Assembly: GCA_963810485.1 (NCBI GenBank)
Contig: CAWENQ010000003.1
Coordinates: forward strand, 940,790 to 1,004,789
DNA from: DATKFM01 sp963810485
GTDB taxonomy: Bacteria; Pseudomonadota; Alphaproteobacteria; Dongiales; Dongiaceae
Reading direction: 5' to 3'
Length of the DNA: 64,000 bases
Shown in pieces: positions 17,908 to 25,627 of this stretch (position 1 is the first letter of the stretch; the number at the start of each line of letters is the position of its first letter). Below the pieces are notes generated by a model that did not search any database, was not told the origin of the DNA, and was given only the letters and a program-made list of their open reading frames with translations. Both the position numbers and the translations under genes were made by a program.

Positions 17908-18846
17908 TCACCTTGAAAACGACAGGATGTAGTAGAGCAGCAGCGGCAGGGTGACGAAGGAAATCAGGGTCGACAGCACCACGGCGCCCGCCACCTCCTC
18001 CGGCTCCCGGCGGTAGAGCTGGGCAAACAGGTAGTTGAAAACCGCCACGGGCATGGCGCATTGGATCGCCAGCACGCCCTGCCCCATGGGGCCGAGGTTG
18101 AAGATCCAGCCGGCGGCCAGGCCGATCAGTGCGCCCGGCACCAGCCGCACCAGCGACAGCGTCAGGCTGCGGCCCAAGCTCACGATCCGCAGCTTGCTGA
18201 GGGAGACGCCCAGGGTGATCAGCATCAGCGGGATCACCAGCCCGCCCAGCAGGCCCGTGGTGTTGGCCACCCATTCCGGCACCGGGATATGCAGGACCAG
18301 CACCAGGATCGCCACCGCCACCGCATAGAGCAGCGGCATCCGCAGCAAGCGCTGCCAATTGGCATGACCGGCGGCGATGCCGACGCCGACGGTGAACTGC
18401 AGCGAGGCGGAGATGGCGAAAACCACGATCGCTAGCGCCAGCCCCTGCTCGCCGAAGGCGAACAGCGATAGCGGCAAGCCCATGTTGCCGGTGTTGGGAA
18501 ACATCACCGCCGGCAGGTAGGAATGGAACGGCAGGCCCATGGTCCTCAGGACCGCCATGCCGACAACAGCGAAGGCGGCGAAGCAGGCGAAGGTGGCGAT
18601 TACCATGTCGCCCAACGCGCCAAGGTCCGTCTCCAACGCGGTCAGCGTGGAGAACACCAGGCAGGGCGTGCCGATGGTGGTGACGATGGCGGTGAGGAAC
18701 TCGGACTCGAACGGCCGCTCCAGACGGCCCCAGAGGAAGCCGATGCCCGAACAGACGAGGATCGGCGCGACGATGGCCGCGAGTTCGGCGAACACGGACG
18801 AGAAACCCCTGGTGGTAGAGTGCGAGGCGCGCTTCCTACCAGCCAC
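17908..18846 (-). CDS. AEC family transporter (auxin efflux carrier-like)
   Basis: A 312-residue membrane protein with ten predicted segments in two halves. It shows the AEC marks IVAPILVCSGIGFLWGRL at the start, MFPNTGNMGLPLSLFAFGEQG near 137-157, and a second-half GLVIPLMLITLGVSLSKL. Bacterial members carry dicarboxylates such as malate or malonate. The first residues before VFAELAAIVAP are hydrophilic and not family-like, so translation may start about 17 codons later. It ends just before the secreted small protein gene on the other strand. Confidence 0.85.
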   Translation of the reverse strand: MAGRKRASHSTTRGFSSVFAELAAIVAPILVCSGIGFLWGRLERPFESEFLTAIVTTIGTPCLVFSTLTALETDLGALGDMVIATFACFAAFAVVGMAVLRTMGLPFHSYLPAVMFPNTGNMGLPLSLFAFGEQGLALAIVVFAISASLQFTVGVGIAAGHANWQRLLRMPLLYAVAVAILVLVLHIPVPEWVANTTGLLGGLVIPLMLITLGVSLSKLRIVSLGRSLTLSLVRLVPGALIGLAAGWIFNLGPMGQGVLAIQCAMPVAVFNYLFAQLYRREPEEVAGAVVLSTLISFVTLPLLLYYILSFSR

Positions 18847-18868
18847 CAGGGGGCGATGACAACGCTCG

Positions 18869-19921
18869 TTACGGCGAGGTGAACTTCAATTTTAGTGTCG
18901 TGCCAGGCTGCGGCTGCTTGTCCGGCGCCTTGAAGCCGCCGATACCGGCTTTGCCGTCGCCATTGCAGTCGATCTGCACATTGACGCGGATCCAATAGCC
19001 GTTTTTCTCGTCGCTCTCGCTGACCTGCTTGTTAGCATCGAACACGACTTTGATCATGTTCTGCCCTTCATGGAGCTGGATACCGAACTGGTGCCAGTCG
19101 ATGTAGTCCTTTGCCGCCAACCCCGCCGGCACATTGTGAGTGTGGACCAGCGCATTGTCGCGATAGACCTTGGTCACGAACGGACCGGCCGCGAACGCGC
19201 CCTTGTTGAAGGTGCGGTAGGCCGCGGGCGAGAAGCTGCAGAGATTGTGCTGAGGCCCCTGCATAGTGGCATCGGCCAATGCGGGATTTTTGATCGTCTT
19301 GGTGCTTCCCCACTTCAAGGGCCCGCTTTTCAGCACGAACCCGAGCGTGGTCGGGATGATGTCGGGCAATCCCGCCACGACCACGCCGACCTGCACAATG
19401 CCCGCGTCGTCGTCCTGCGGCGGAGTCTGAGTCAGGGTGCCCGGACCCTTGGGAACCGGCGTGCCGACAGCGGAGGCAAGCACGGTCTTCATGACGGCGG
19501 CAGAGTTGTTCACCTCGACATCCTCGTCGACGTCATTGCCGGCATCGACGACCACCGACAGCGTGTAGTTTCCGGCGGACCAGTCGAGCTCGTCCCAGAA
19601 TGCCAGCCCGTGATCGAAGGTTTCGCCCGGCTGCAGGCCCGGCAGATTGATTGTGACAGCATCCGGATAGGCCGGATTTTCGTAAGCAGCCATGCCGGCG
19701 GCCTCGGCGCAACCGCCGCCGCCGTTCTTGCTGCAGACAATGGTGATGTGAGCCGGACCGCTGGCCTCGTCGCCTTGGTTGACCGCGCCGATGTGCCCGC
19801 CAACCGCCAGGTTCTCGGTGGCCGGCACCAAATCTGAATCGGCCAGTGCCGCCGTCCCGGGCGCCAAAAAGCACGTCGTTATCGCCGTGGCGGCGAGATA
19901 GCGAATTGATTTCAGTTGCAT
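18869..19921 (-). CDS. Secreted CARDB-type adhesion-like protein
   Basis: A 350-residue exported protein with signal peptide YLAATAITTCFLAPGTAALA. Two stretches match the CARDB/APHP pattern of extracellular Ig-like domains that end in paired Asp/Asn turns: YTLSVVVDAGNDVDEDVEVNN near 118-138, and NMIKVVFDANKQVSESDEKN near 293-312. A linker with Pro/Gly and DDDAG lies between them. Such domains are found in surface and adhesion proteins. The C-terminus (CNGDGKAGIGG) may bind Ca2+. No partner gene is evident. Confidence 0.65.
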   Translation of the reverse strand: MQLKSIRYLAATAITTCFLAPGTAALADSDLVPATENLAVGGHIGAVNQGDEASGPAHITIVCSKNGGGGCAEAAGMAAYENPAYPDAVTINLPGLQPGETFDHGLAFWDELDWSAGNYTLSVVVDAGNDVDEDVEVNNSAAVMKTVLASAVGTPVPKGPGTLTQTPPQDDDAGIVQVGVVVAGLPDIIPTTLGFVLKSGPLKWGSTKTIKNPALADATMQGPQHNLCSFSPAAYRTFNKGAFAAGPFVTKVYRDNALVHTHNVPAGLAAKDYIDWHQFGIQLHEGQNMIKVVFDANKQVSESDEKNGYWIRVNVQIDCNGDGKAGIGGFKAPDKQPQPGTTLKLKFTSP

Positions 19922-20066
19922 GGCCTGTCTCCCAAGCGATTAACCTTTGCCGGCCGTTCTGCCGGCTGATCACACATGGGTCGGCCAGTATCGCCGCGAG
20001 GTTCAAACGGCCCCGCACTGCACGAAATCGAAGTTGTGACTAGGCTTTAGGGATTTTCGGACGGGA

Positions 20067-20228
20067 TCAGGTCTTCGCCGGATCCGGCGGATCGCCCAGG
20101 GTGCATTCCAGCTCCGAAGCTGCGGCGGCATTGACCGGTGCGGCGTCCTGCGCTGCAACAGGCTTCAGCGTCTCCACCACTTCCTGCAGGCTGCGAAGCG
20201 GTTTGCGCAGATAGGGACTGATGTCCAT
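20067..20228 (-). CDS. Small hypothetical protein, 53 residues
   Basis: From ATG at 20228, preceded by aggagcggcg, the reverse strand encodes MDISPYLRKPLRSLQEVVET, then an Ala-rich middle, and ends DPPDPAKT. It has one cysteine, no signal peptide and no membrane segment. The ribosome site and amphipathic start support it. Overlapping longer readings in another frame look non-coding. No family is recognised. Confidence 0.4.
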   Translation of the reverse strand: MDISPYLRKPLRSLQEVVETLKPVAAQDAAPVNAAAASELECTLGDPPDPAKT

Positions 20229-20407
20229 CGCCGCTCCTCTGTTGATCGTGCAGGTGTCCCGACGTCGGATGGGAGGCTAGCATCCCGTCTCATCACTGTC
20301 CCCTTGTGGAAAGCGGGGATTATGGCGATAACCCCGGCCGGCGGTTGAAGCTAATGTTCTGGAAAATCGACCTTTCTCCGAAGAGAAGTTAAAATCCGAA
20401 ATTGACC

Positions 20408-22006
20408 ATGACCAGCAACCTGACATGCGGCCAGGCCGCCATCGCATTGCTCGAACGCTACGGCGTCGACACCGTATTCGGCATTCCCGGCGTGCATACC
20501 CTGGAGTTCTATCGTGGCCTCGCCGCCTCCAACATCCGGCACATCGCCGTGCGCCATGAACAGGGTGCCGGCTTCATGGCCGACGGCTATGCCCGCGCTT
20601 CCGGCCGGCCTGGAGTTTGCGTTCTGATTACGGGACCCGGCGTGACGAACGCCGCCACGCCCATCGGCCAAGCTTTTACGGACTCCGCGCCAATGCTGGT
20701 GCTGTCCTCGGTGAACGCCACCGGCGATCTGGGCAAGGGCCGCGGCAAGCTCCATGAGATCACCAACCAGCAGGCGGTCATGGCGCCGCTGACCGCCTTC
20801 AGCCGCACCGTGCGCAACGCCAATGAGCTGATGCCGGCCTTCGCCGATGCCTTCCGGGTGTTCGAATCCCAGCGGCCGCGGCCGGTGCACATCGAGATCC
20901 CGCTGGATGTCATGGCCTCCACGGGTCCGGCGCTCAAGGACCGCGGACCTAAATCCCAGCCGCCGGCTCCCGACGCCCAGGCGGTGAACGCCGCGGTGCG
21001 CCTGATCGACGCGGCGCAACGGCTGGTGATCCTCAATGGCGGCGGCGCCAGCGAGTGCGGCGACCTGCTGCAAACCCTGCTGGAAAAGCGCCGCGGTGCG
21101 CTGATCCCCACCACCGCCGCCAAAGGCGTGGTGCCGGACAGCCATCCGCGCAGCGTCGGCTCCTCTCTGGTGCTGGAGGCCACCCAGGACCTGGTGAAGA
21201 GCGCCGACGTGGTGGTGGCCGTGGGTACCGAACTCGGCGAGACCGACTCCTGGGTCGAGCGCCTGCCCTTTACCGGCAAGCTTGTGCGCATCGACATCGA
21301 CCCCGCCTGCATCGTTCGCGACTACCGGCCCGACGCGGCGATCCTGGCCGACGCCCGTGCCGCGCTCGAGGCGCTGGTGCCCCAGATCGCCGCACTGACC
21401 CAAGGCGGCATCGACGAGGCGGAAATCAAGGCGCTCCGGGCCCGCAACCGCGACGCCCTGCCGCCGTTGAAGCAGAAGCACCTCAAGGTGCTGGACGCGC
21501 TGCGGGCAGCACTGCCGGTGGACGGTATCGTTGTTTCCGACATGACCCAGATCGCTTACACGGCCACCTACACCTTCCCCAGCGAGCGGCCGCGATCCTA
21601 TTACCATCCTTCGGGCTACGGCACCCTGGGCTATGCCCTGCCGGCCGCCATCGGCGCCAAGATCGCGGCCCCGGAGCGGGCCGTGGTGGCCGTGGCCGGC
21701 GATACCGGCTTGCTGTTCACGGTCCAGGAGTTGGCGACAGCCGTGGAGTACAAGCTGCCCATTCCGATCCTGCTCTGGAACAACGACGCCCTGGGCCAGA
21801 TTGCCGGCGACATGGTCGAACTCGGCATCCCCGAAATCGGCGTCAAGCTGCGCAATCCGGACTTCCTGGCGCTCGGCAAGTCGTTCGGCTGCCGCGCCGT
21901 GCGGCCGGCCAACCTCAAAGCCCTGACGCGGGAAATCGAGCAAGCCTTTGGCCGGGAAGGCCCAACCCTGATCGAGGTGCGCGAGGACGCCGAGTACCTG
22001 GCCTAG
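20408..22006 (+). CDS. Thiamine-diphosphate enzyme, acetolactate synthase-like (AruI-type 2-oxo acid decarboxylase)
   Basis: A 532-residue ThDP enzyme. The N-terminal PYR domain has the catalytic Glu in the FGIPGVHTLEFYRGL / IRHIAVRHEQGAGFMADGYA region (near 25-60). The central domain spans about 190-330. The PP domain has the GDTGLLFTVQELATAVEYKL, LLWNNDALGQI ThDP-Mg signature near 435-465. The HTLEFYRGL version of the head is like the enzymes annotated as 5-guanidino-2-oxopentanoate decarboxylase (AruI) in arginine transamination. That subgroup call is from memory. ATG at 20408 is preferred over the TTG two codons earlier. Confidence 0.82.
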   Translation: MTSNLTCGQAAIALLERYGVDTVFGIPGVHTLEFYRGLAASNIRHIAVRHEQGAGFMADGYARASGRPGVCVLITGPGVTNAATPIGQAFTDSAPMLVLSSVNATGDLGKGRGKLHEITNQQAVMAPLTAFSRTVRNANELMPAFADAFRVFESQRPRPVHIEIPLDVMASTGPALKDRGPKSQPPAPDAQAVNAAVRLIDAAQRLVILNGGGASECGDLLQTLLEKRRGALIPTTAAKGVVPDSHPRSVGSSLVLEATQDLVKSADVVVAVGTELGETDSWVERLPFTGKLVRIDIDPACIVRDYRPDAAILADARAALEALVPQIAALTQGGIDEAEIKALRARNRDALPPLKQKHLKVLDALRAALPVDGIVVSDMTQIAYTATYTFPSERPRSYYHPSGYGTLGYALPAAIGAKIAAPERAVVAVAGDTGLLFTVQELATAVEYKLPIPILLWNNDALGQIAGDMVELGIPEIGVKLRNPDFLALGKSFGCRAVRPANLKALTREIEQAFGREGPTLIEVREDAEYLA

Positions 22007-22172
22007 GGACGAAGGTTAACGAACCGCGCTCAACCATGTTCGTAAACCATTACTATTTCTTGCATTTTTCTCCAGTATAAGCGACGATTTTTATCAATTC
22101 GAGTGGCGCTGGGTAGGCGCCGCCGACGGCCGAAAGAAGCCGGACCTTATACGTGGTGGGAAACGCCGGGCC

Positions 22173-22889
22173 ATGCTCTCGCCCGAACAACTTCGCGGAC
22201 ATGAAGATGTCCTGGACGATCCGCGCGCGCGGTTCAACCGGCTGTGCGAGGCGTTGATCCTGAGCGTCAGCCACAATTCGCGGCTGTCGCTGCGGATGGT
22301 GCAGGAGATTCATTCCCTCGCCCAGCATATCGGCGTAGACGGCGCCGCGAAGGACATGGCCATGAACGCGTCAACTTCACAGGCTTCAACCCATGGATTC
22401 ACCGCGCTCGCGCCGGACCATGAAACTGCCGAGCGCACTGCACCGGCGTTCCGCATCCGCCTGCCGGGCCAGGGACGCGGCGAGAATCCGTTCGCCTCTA
22501 TCCTCGATGAGCTGGCGGGCGTGCGCCAGTCGGTGCAGATGGCCCATGCGGCGATGACGGCACAGCCGGCGGCAGCGACCCAGCCGGCGCGTCCGCCGGC
22601 GCCGGTGGCCGTCGCTCCTGCAGCCGAACCTTCGCCCTCGCCGGATTTCGTGAATCGTCTGAAAGCCGCGGTGGCACAGCAGAACAGCGTGCTCGAGGAT
22701 CTGGTCGCCGGCTACAAGAACAACTGCGCCGAACTGCTGCGGCTGGAAGACGAGATGGTGCGCCGTGCCGACGGCCGGACTCTGGCGGCCGAACTGGAGC
22801 AGTTGCGCCTGACCATCCACAGGCAGGAACAGCATCTGCTGGCCCTGGCCCTGGCCGTGAAGCGTCTTGCCGCAGTGCTGACGGGATAG
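22173..22889 (+). CDS. Hypothetical cytoplasmic protein with C-terminal coiled coil
   Basis: A 238-residue protein without signal peptide or membrane segment. Residues 1-60 are helical (DPRARFNRLCEALILSVSHN, then RLSLRMVQEIHSLAQHI). Residues about 125-155 form a Pro/Ala linker, and residues about 160-238 form a long coiled coil (FVNRLKAAVAQQNSVLEDLV; LAAELEQLRLTIHRQEQHLL). The shape recalls FlgN-type or other chaperone/adaptor proteins, but I cannot assign a family. It is convergent with the first FecR-domain gene, 9 bp away. Confidence 0.6.
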   Translation: MLSPEQLRGHEDVLDDPRARFNRLCEALILSVSHNSRLSLRMVQEIHSLAQHIGVDGAAKDMAMNASTSQASTHGFTALAPDHETAERTAPAFRIRLPGQGRGENPFASILDELAGVRQSVQMAHAAMTAQPAAATQPARPPAPVAVAPAAEPSPSPDFVNRLKAAVAQQNSVLEDLVAGYKNNCAELLRLEDEMVRRADGRTLAAELEQLRLTIHRQEQHLLALALAVKRLAAVLTG

Positions 22890-22898
22890 CGGTGCCGC

Positions 22899-23579
22899 CT
22901 ACTGCGAACTGCCTCGCTTTGTCGTTTTCGAGTTGATCTTGGAACTGTCGCCGATACCCGGATCGTTCGGCGGCCGCGTCGCATCGAGTTCGATACCGCC
23001 GGCAGCAGGCGCTTTCACTATCTCGGTCGCGCCAACCGTCGCCGATCCGCCATCGACGGCAGAGGTCACGTCGACCTCACCCTCCTGAACCCAGACGACG
23101 GTCTCGCCATTGCGGTCGACCCACACGGAGAAAGTCGTGCCGCGCGCAACGATACTGGCGGTTGGCGTCTGCACGCGGAATTTCTTGTTCTTCGCCTTGC
23201 CGGTGACGAAGCGGCAAACCCCCTTCGACAACGACGCAAGAAACTGCAGGGATCCTGCCAAATCCTCGTAGACGAATTCGTCGACGACCATCTGCGTGGC
23301 CGATCCCAGGCGCAGGACGGTCTCGTCCATCAGTTCAACATGCAGCGCGCCATCGGCGACAGTCTCCAGCCGGTCCAGCACATAGACGGGGGCGGACATG
23401 AAAAGATCGCGCCGCGCGGCACCATCGGGTGCGGTGCCATACGCCCAAACCTTCAGAGCCACGACATCGCCGGCGACGGCGGCTTGCGCCGCCGTAGGTC
23501 TTCCCGACATCGCAAAGAACAGTGCAGATATCGTCGCGGCGCCGCAGAACTTGCGGCGCCCCCAGAGAAATTGATTCAT
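22899..23579 (-). CDS. FecR-domain exported protein (first of four)
   Basis: A 226-residue protein. The N-terminus GRRKFCGAATISALFFAM has a twin-arginine-like pair and a hydrophobic core, so it is exported, perhaps folded. Residues about 60-175 form a FecR domain (LHVELMDETVLRLGSATQMV, YEDLAGSLQFLASLSKGVCR, TPTASIVARGTTFSVWVDRN, VVWVQEGEVDV). There is no N-terminal anti-sigma segment and no sigma factor nearby, so this is a stand-alone periplasmic FecR domain rather than a siderophore regulator. The tail is Pro/Asp-rich. It follows the second FecR gene on the same strand. Confidence 0.82.
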   Translation of the reverse strand: MNQFLWGRRKFCGAATISALFFAMSGRPTAAQAAVAGDVVALKVWAYGTAPDGAARRDLFMSAPVYVLDRLETVADGALHVELMDETVLRLGSATQMVVDEFVYEDLAGSLQFLASLSKGVCRFVTGKAKNKKFRVQTPTASIVARGTTFSVWVDRNGETVVWVQEGEVDVTSAVDGGSATVGATEIVKAPAAGGIELDATRPPNDPGIGDSSKINSKTTKRGSSQ

Positions 23580-23609
23580 GATTCGATCAATTAGATGGAG
23601 CTTGCCGGA

Positions 23610-24380
23610 TCAGCCTTTATTACCATCGCGGCTGCGCTCGTTGCGCTCGCCGGACTTGCCGCTTTCGTCGTTCTGGTAAATTTCGTCATCATCATCGTCA
23701 TCGTCCTCTTCGCCGGCGGCCGGGGCGATTTCCTGCACGGCTGCGAGATCGGTCGGCAATTGCGGAATGAGGCCGGCTTCCCGCATATCGGGGCGGGCGA
23801 CCGAGCGCGCGGAATCGCAATTCGGCGTGATCGTGATAGCCTGGCCCGCATTCACCACCTGTGCCTCCGACGACTGGCAGGGCGTCAGAGCGATGGCGCC
23901 TTCGAGCACGTTGATCTCGGAAGTTCCGTCCGCCAGCACGAAGATCAGCAGATGCGTGCCGCGAATGACCATGGACGCCGTCGGCGTATTGAGGTTCACC
24001 GCTTCCTTGCTCTTGATGTTGCCGGTGATGAAGCGGAACGCGCCCTTGGTGAAGTTGATCGCCGCCTCGCCGTTCTGCGTGGTCGGATCATAGATGAAGC
24101 GGTCGAGCACCACAGTCGAACGGTTGCCGACATGGAGGCTGGTCTCGTCGAGGAACTGCAGGCTGGTGCTCGCGGTCTCGCTGGTCTCGACGCGCTCTTC
24201 GGCGAAGAGGGTCTGGAAATAGATCAGGTCTTCTGGTTGCCCGGCGATGCGCGTGCCGATCGCACCGGAGTAATCCTGCTGGACGACGACACCGATTTCA
24301 GGTTCGGCCATCGCAGCGCCGCTCCACAGCAACGCTGCAGCAGCAGCCAACCCAACGCTGGTACCTGGCAACCTACGCAT
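23610..24380 (-). CDS. FecR-domain exported protein (second of four)
   Basis: A 256-residue protein starting at 24380, with a signal peptide (VGLAAAAALLWSGAAMAEPE). Residues about 55-175 match the FecR fold: TSLQFLDETSLHVGNRSTVV, FIYDPTTQNGEAAINFTKGA, FRFITGNIKSKEAVNLNTPT and MVIRGTHLLIFV. The tail ends with an acidic block (EEDDDDDDDE) and basic residues. It lies 30 bp upstream of the first FecR gene, so the two are probably cotranscribed. The upstream in-frame stretch before 24380 is not signal-peptide-like, which decides the start. Confidence 0.82.
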   Translation of the reverse strand: MRRLPGTSVGLAAAAALLWSGAAMAEPEIGVVVQQDYSGAIGTRIAGQPEDLIYFQTLFAEERVETSETASTSLQFLDETSLHVGNRSTVVLDRFIYDPTTQNGEAAINFTKGAFRFITGNIKSKEAVNLNTPTASMVIRGTHLLIFVLADGTSEINVLEGAIALTPCQSSEAQVVNAGQAITITPNCDSARSVARPDMREAGLIPQLPTDLAAVQEIAPAAGEEDDDDDDDEIYQNDESGKSGERNERSRDGNKG

Positions 24381-24544
24381 CTCGCTTCCTCCAGTTTCTT
24401 GTCTTCGAATTGAGGCAATTATAGTTCGAATGCACCATGCAAAGCTATGGTATGCGGTCAAACCTCGTTTGCCACGGTGCGTAAACCATCATGGACGGTC
24501 AGCCGCCGCAGTGACGGATTGCACAATGCGCAGAAGGCAAAAAA

Positions 24545-24565
24545 AACCCCGCGAGACGCGGGGTT
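24545..24565 (-). terminator. Rho-independent terminator, reverse strand
   Basis: A 9-bp stem (AACCCCGCG / CGCGGGGTT) with a 3-nt loop is followed on the reverse strand by eight Ts. It is a strong intrinsic terminator. No protein gene lies directly upstream on that strand, so it would end a non-coding transcript. Confidence 0.8.
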
Positions 24566-24660
24566 ATGGAGTTTGCGTGTGGGTGGAAAAGTCCTCTTCA
24601 CTAAAGCGGCGCAGGGGCCGTTCGGGTCAAAGGACTACAGGACAGCAGCCATCCGCAGAG
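24545..24660 (-). ncRNA. Candidate small RNA ending at the first terminator (5' end unknown)
   Basis: The reverse strand upstream of the terminator at 24545-24565 has no supported protein gene. A short transcript from somewhere around 24.65-24.79 kb would end there. I see no sequence match to a named sRNA family, so this is an inference from the orphan terminator. Confidence 0.3.
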
Positions 24661-24806
24661 ACTGCGGACATCGACCGTGTCATGGTTACCATGACCCTCT
24701 CGAGGGCCGATTTGTTGTGTCATTTATGTGAGATGGCCGTTAACCATAGCCTAATAGTTTCAGATAGTTGTGCATGGTTTTTCGTCGGCCGCGCGGGCAA
24801 AAAAAT

Positions 24807-24826
24807 GCCGCGCCCGAGGGCGCGGC
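24807..24826 (-). terminator. Second rho-independent terminator, reverse strand
   Basis: A 9-bp perfect stem (GCCGCGCCC / GGGCGCGGC) with a 2-nt loop is followed on the reverse strand by A then seven Ts. It lies about 260 bp from the first orphan terminator, in the same orientation. Confidence 0.8.
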
Positions 24827-24900
24827 TTAGGTCGATGATTGGAGGAAGTCAGTCCGAGCATCATGGCGGAGAAGTCTTAAGACCTCCTTAACGCCGGCAG
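24807..24900 (-). ncRNA. Candidate small RNA with CTTCCTCC stretch
   Basis: On the reverse strand the terminator at 24807-24826 is preceded by a short region containing an aaggaggt-like site, a GTCTTAAGAC palindrome and an unpaired CTTCCTCC stretch that could pair with Shine-Dalgarno sequences. A short peptide starting at ATGATGCTCGGACTG could also be read across the terminator. It is either a small RNA or a leader. The 5' end is a guess. Confidence 0.3.
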
Positions 24901-24960
24901 AACAGAGACAGACATTTCGCGGCCCACCCGTTCAGGGTCATTTAACTGCGCCGCCGTAGG

Positions 24961-25542
24961 ATGGTTGAAACGAGACCGGCAACCCGGCAAACGACGGAGG
25001 CGCACATTTCCACCCTACCGACGGTCATGGGTACGGTTGCCGCTGTGTTTGTCGCGGTGGGGCTCGGCTGGGTTCTGGCAACGCCGGACCAGCCCGAAGC
25101 GAATTTCGCCGTCGCAGCGCCGGCCGAGCCGACATGGCCGCTGGTGATCAAGACCACGCGCAGCTTCGGTCACCATGTCATGCGCGTTTCGCTGGAGGGA
25201 CCGAACGGCAAGACCGTCATGAAGTCGCTGCTGGTCGATACCGGCGCCACGGAAATAATCCTGCCCTCGTCGATGACCAGGAGCCTGGGATTCGAGCTGG
25301 ATCGGCTGGATGAAACCGCGGTCCAGACCGCCAACGGAGTCATCTCCGCCTGGCGCGGCACGTTGAACAGCATCGAACTCGGCGGTCCGGACCGCAGCGA
25401 AGTCCTGCGTCGCGTCAGCGTGCTGTTCGTGGACGATGACTCCCTCGGCGGCACGGCGTTGCTGGGGATGAGCGTGCTCAGGAAATACAACGTCACATTC
25501 GTCGACAGCGATAACCAGATCCTGCTGGACAAGCGCCGCTAG
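24961..25542 (+). CDS. Membrane-anchored retropepsin-like aspartic protease
   Basis: A 193-residue single-pass protein. Residues about 20-40 (VMGTVAAVFVAVGLGWVLA) form a signal anchor. Residues about 70-190 form a retropepsin domain with the catalytic DTGA motif in SLLVDTGATEIILPSSM near 98. The flap-side and closing strands are GVISAWRGTLNSIELGGPD and LLGMSVLRKYNVTF. It fits the TIGR02281-type clan AA proteases of proteobacteria, which form dimers in the periplasm. It sits divergently from the reverse-strand FecR pair and convergently with the CHASE2 kinase. The substrate is unknown, and exported neighbours are candidates. Confidence 0.85.
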   Translation: MVETRPATRQTTEAHISTLPTVMGTVAAVFVAVGLGWVLATPDQPEANFAVAAPAEPTWPLVIKTTRSFGHHVMRVSLEGPNGKTVMKSLLVDTGATEIILPSSMTRSLGFELDRLDETAVQTANGVISAWRGTLNSIELGGPDRSEVLRRVSVLFVDDDSLGGTALLGMSVLRKYNVTFVDSDNQILLDKRR

Positions 25543-25627
25543 TCGCAGCGGCGCTTCGCGATCGAGACCCCATCCCATTTGTGCAGAGTGAGATTGCCGC
25601 TGACAACGCGGCGGCGAAGCGCGCTTG

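Noticed and set aside
20351..21943. 530-residue reverse frame opposite the ThDP enzyme
   Set aside because: Shadow of the strongly conserved ThDP decarboxylase. No domain is visible in it.
22899..24380. FecR genes as a classical iron-siderophore (FecI/FecR) surface signalling system
   Set aside because: There is no ECF sigma factor, no TonB receptor and no N-terminal anti-sigma helix in the FecR proteins, so the classical role is not supported.
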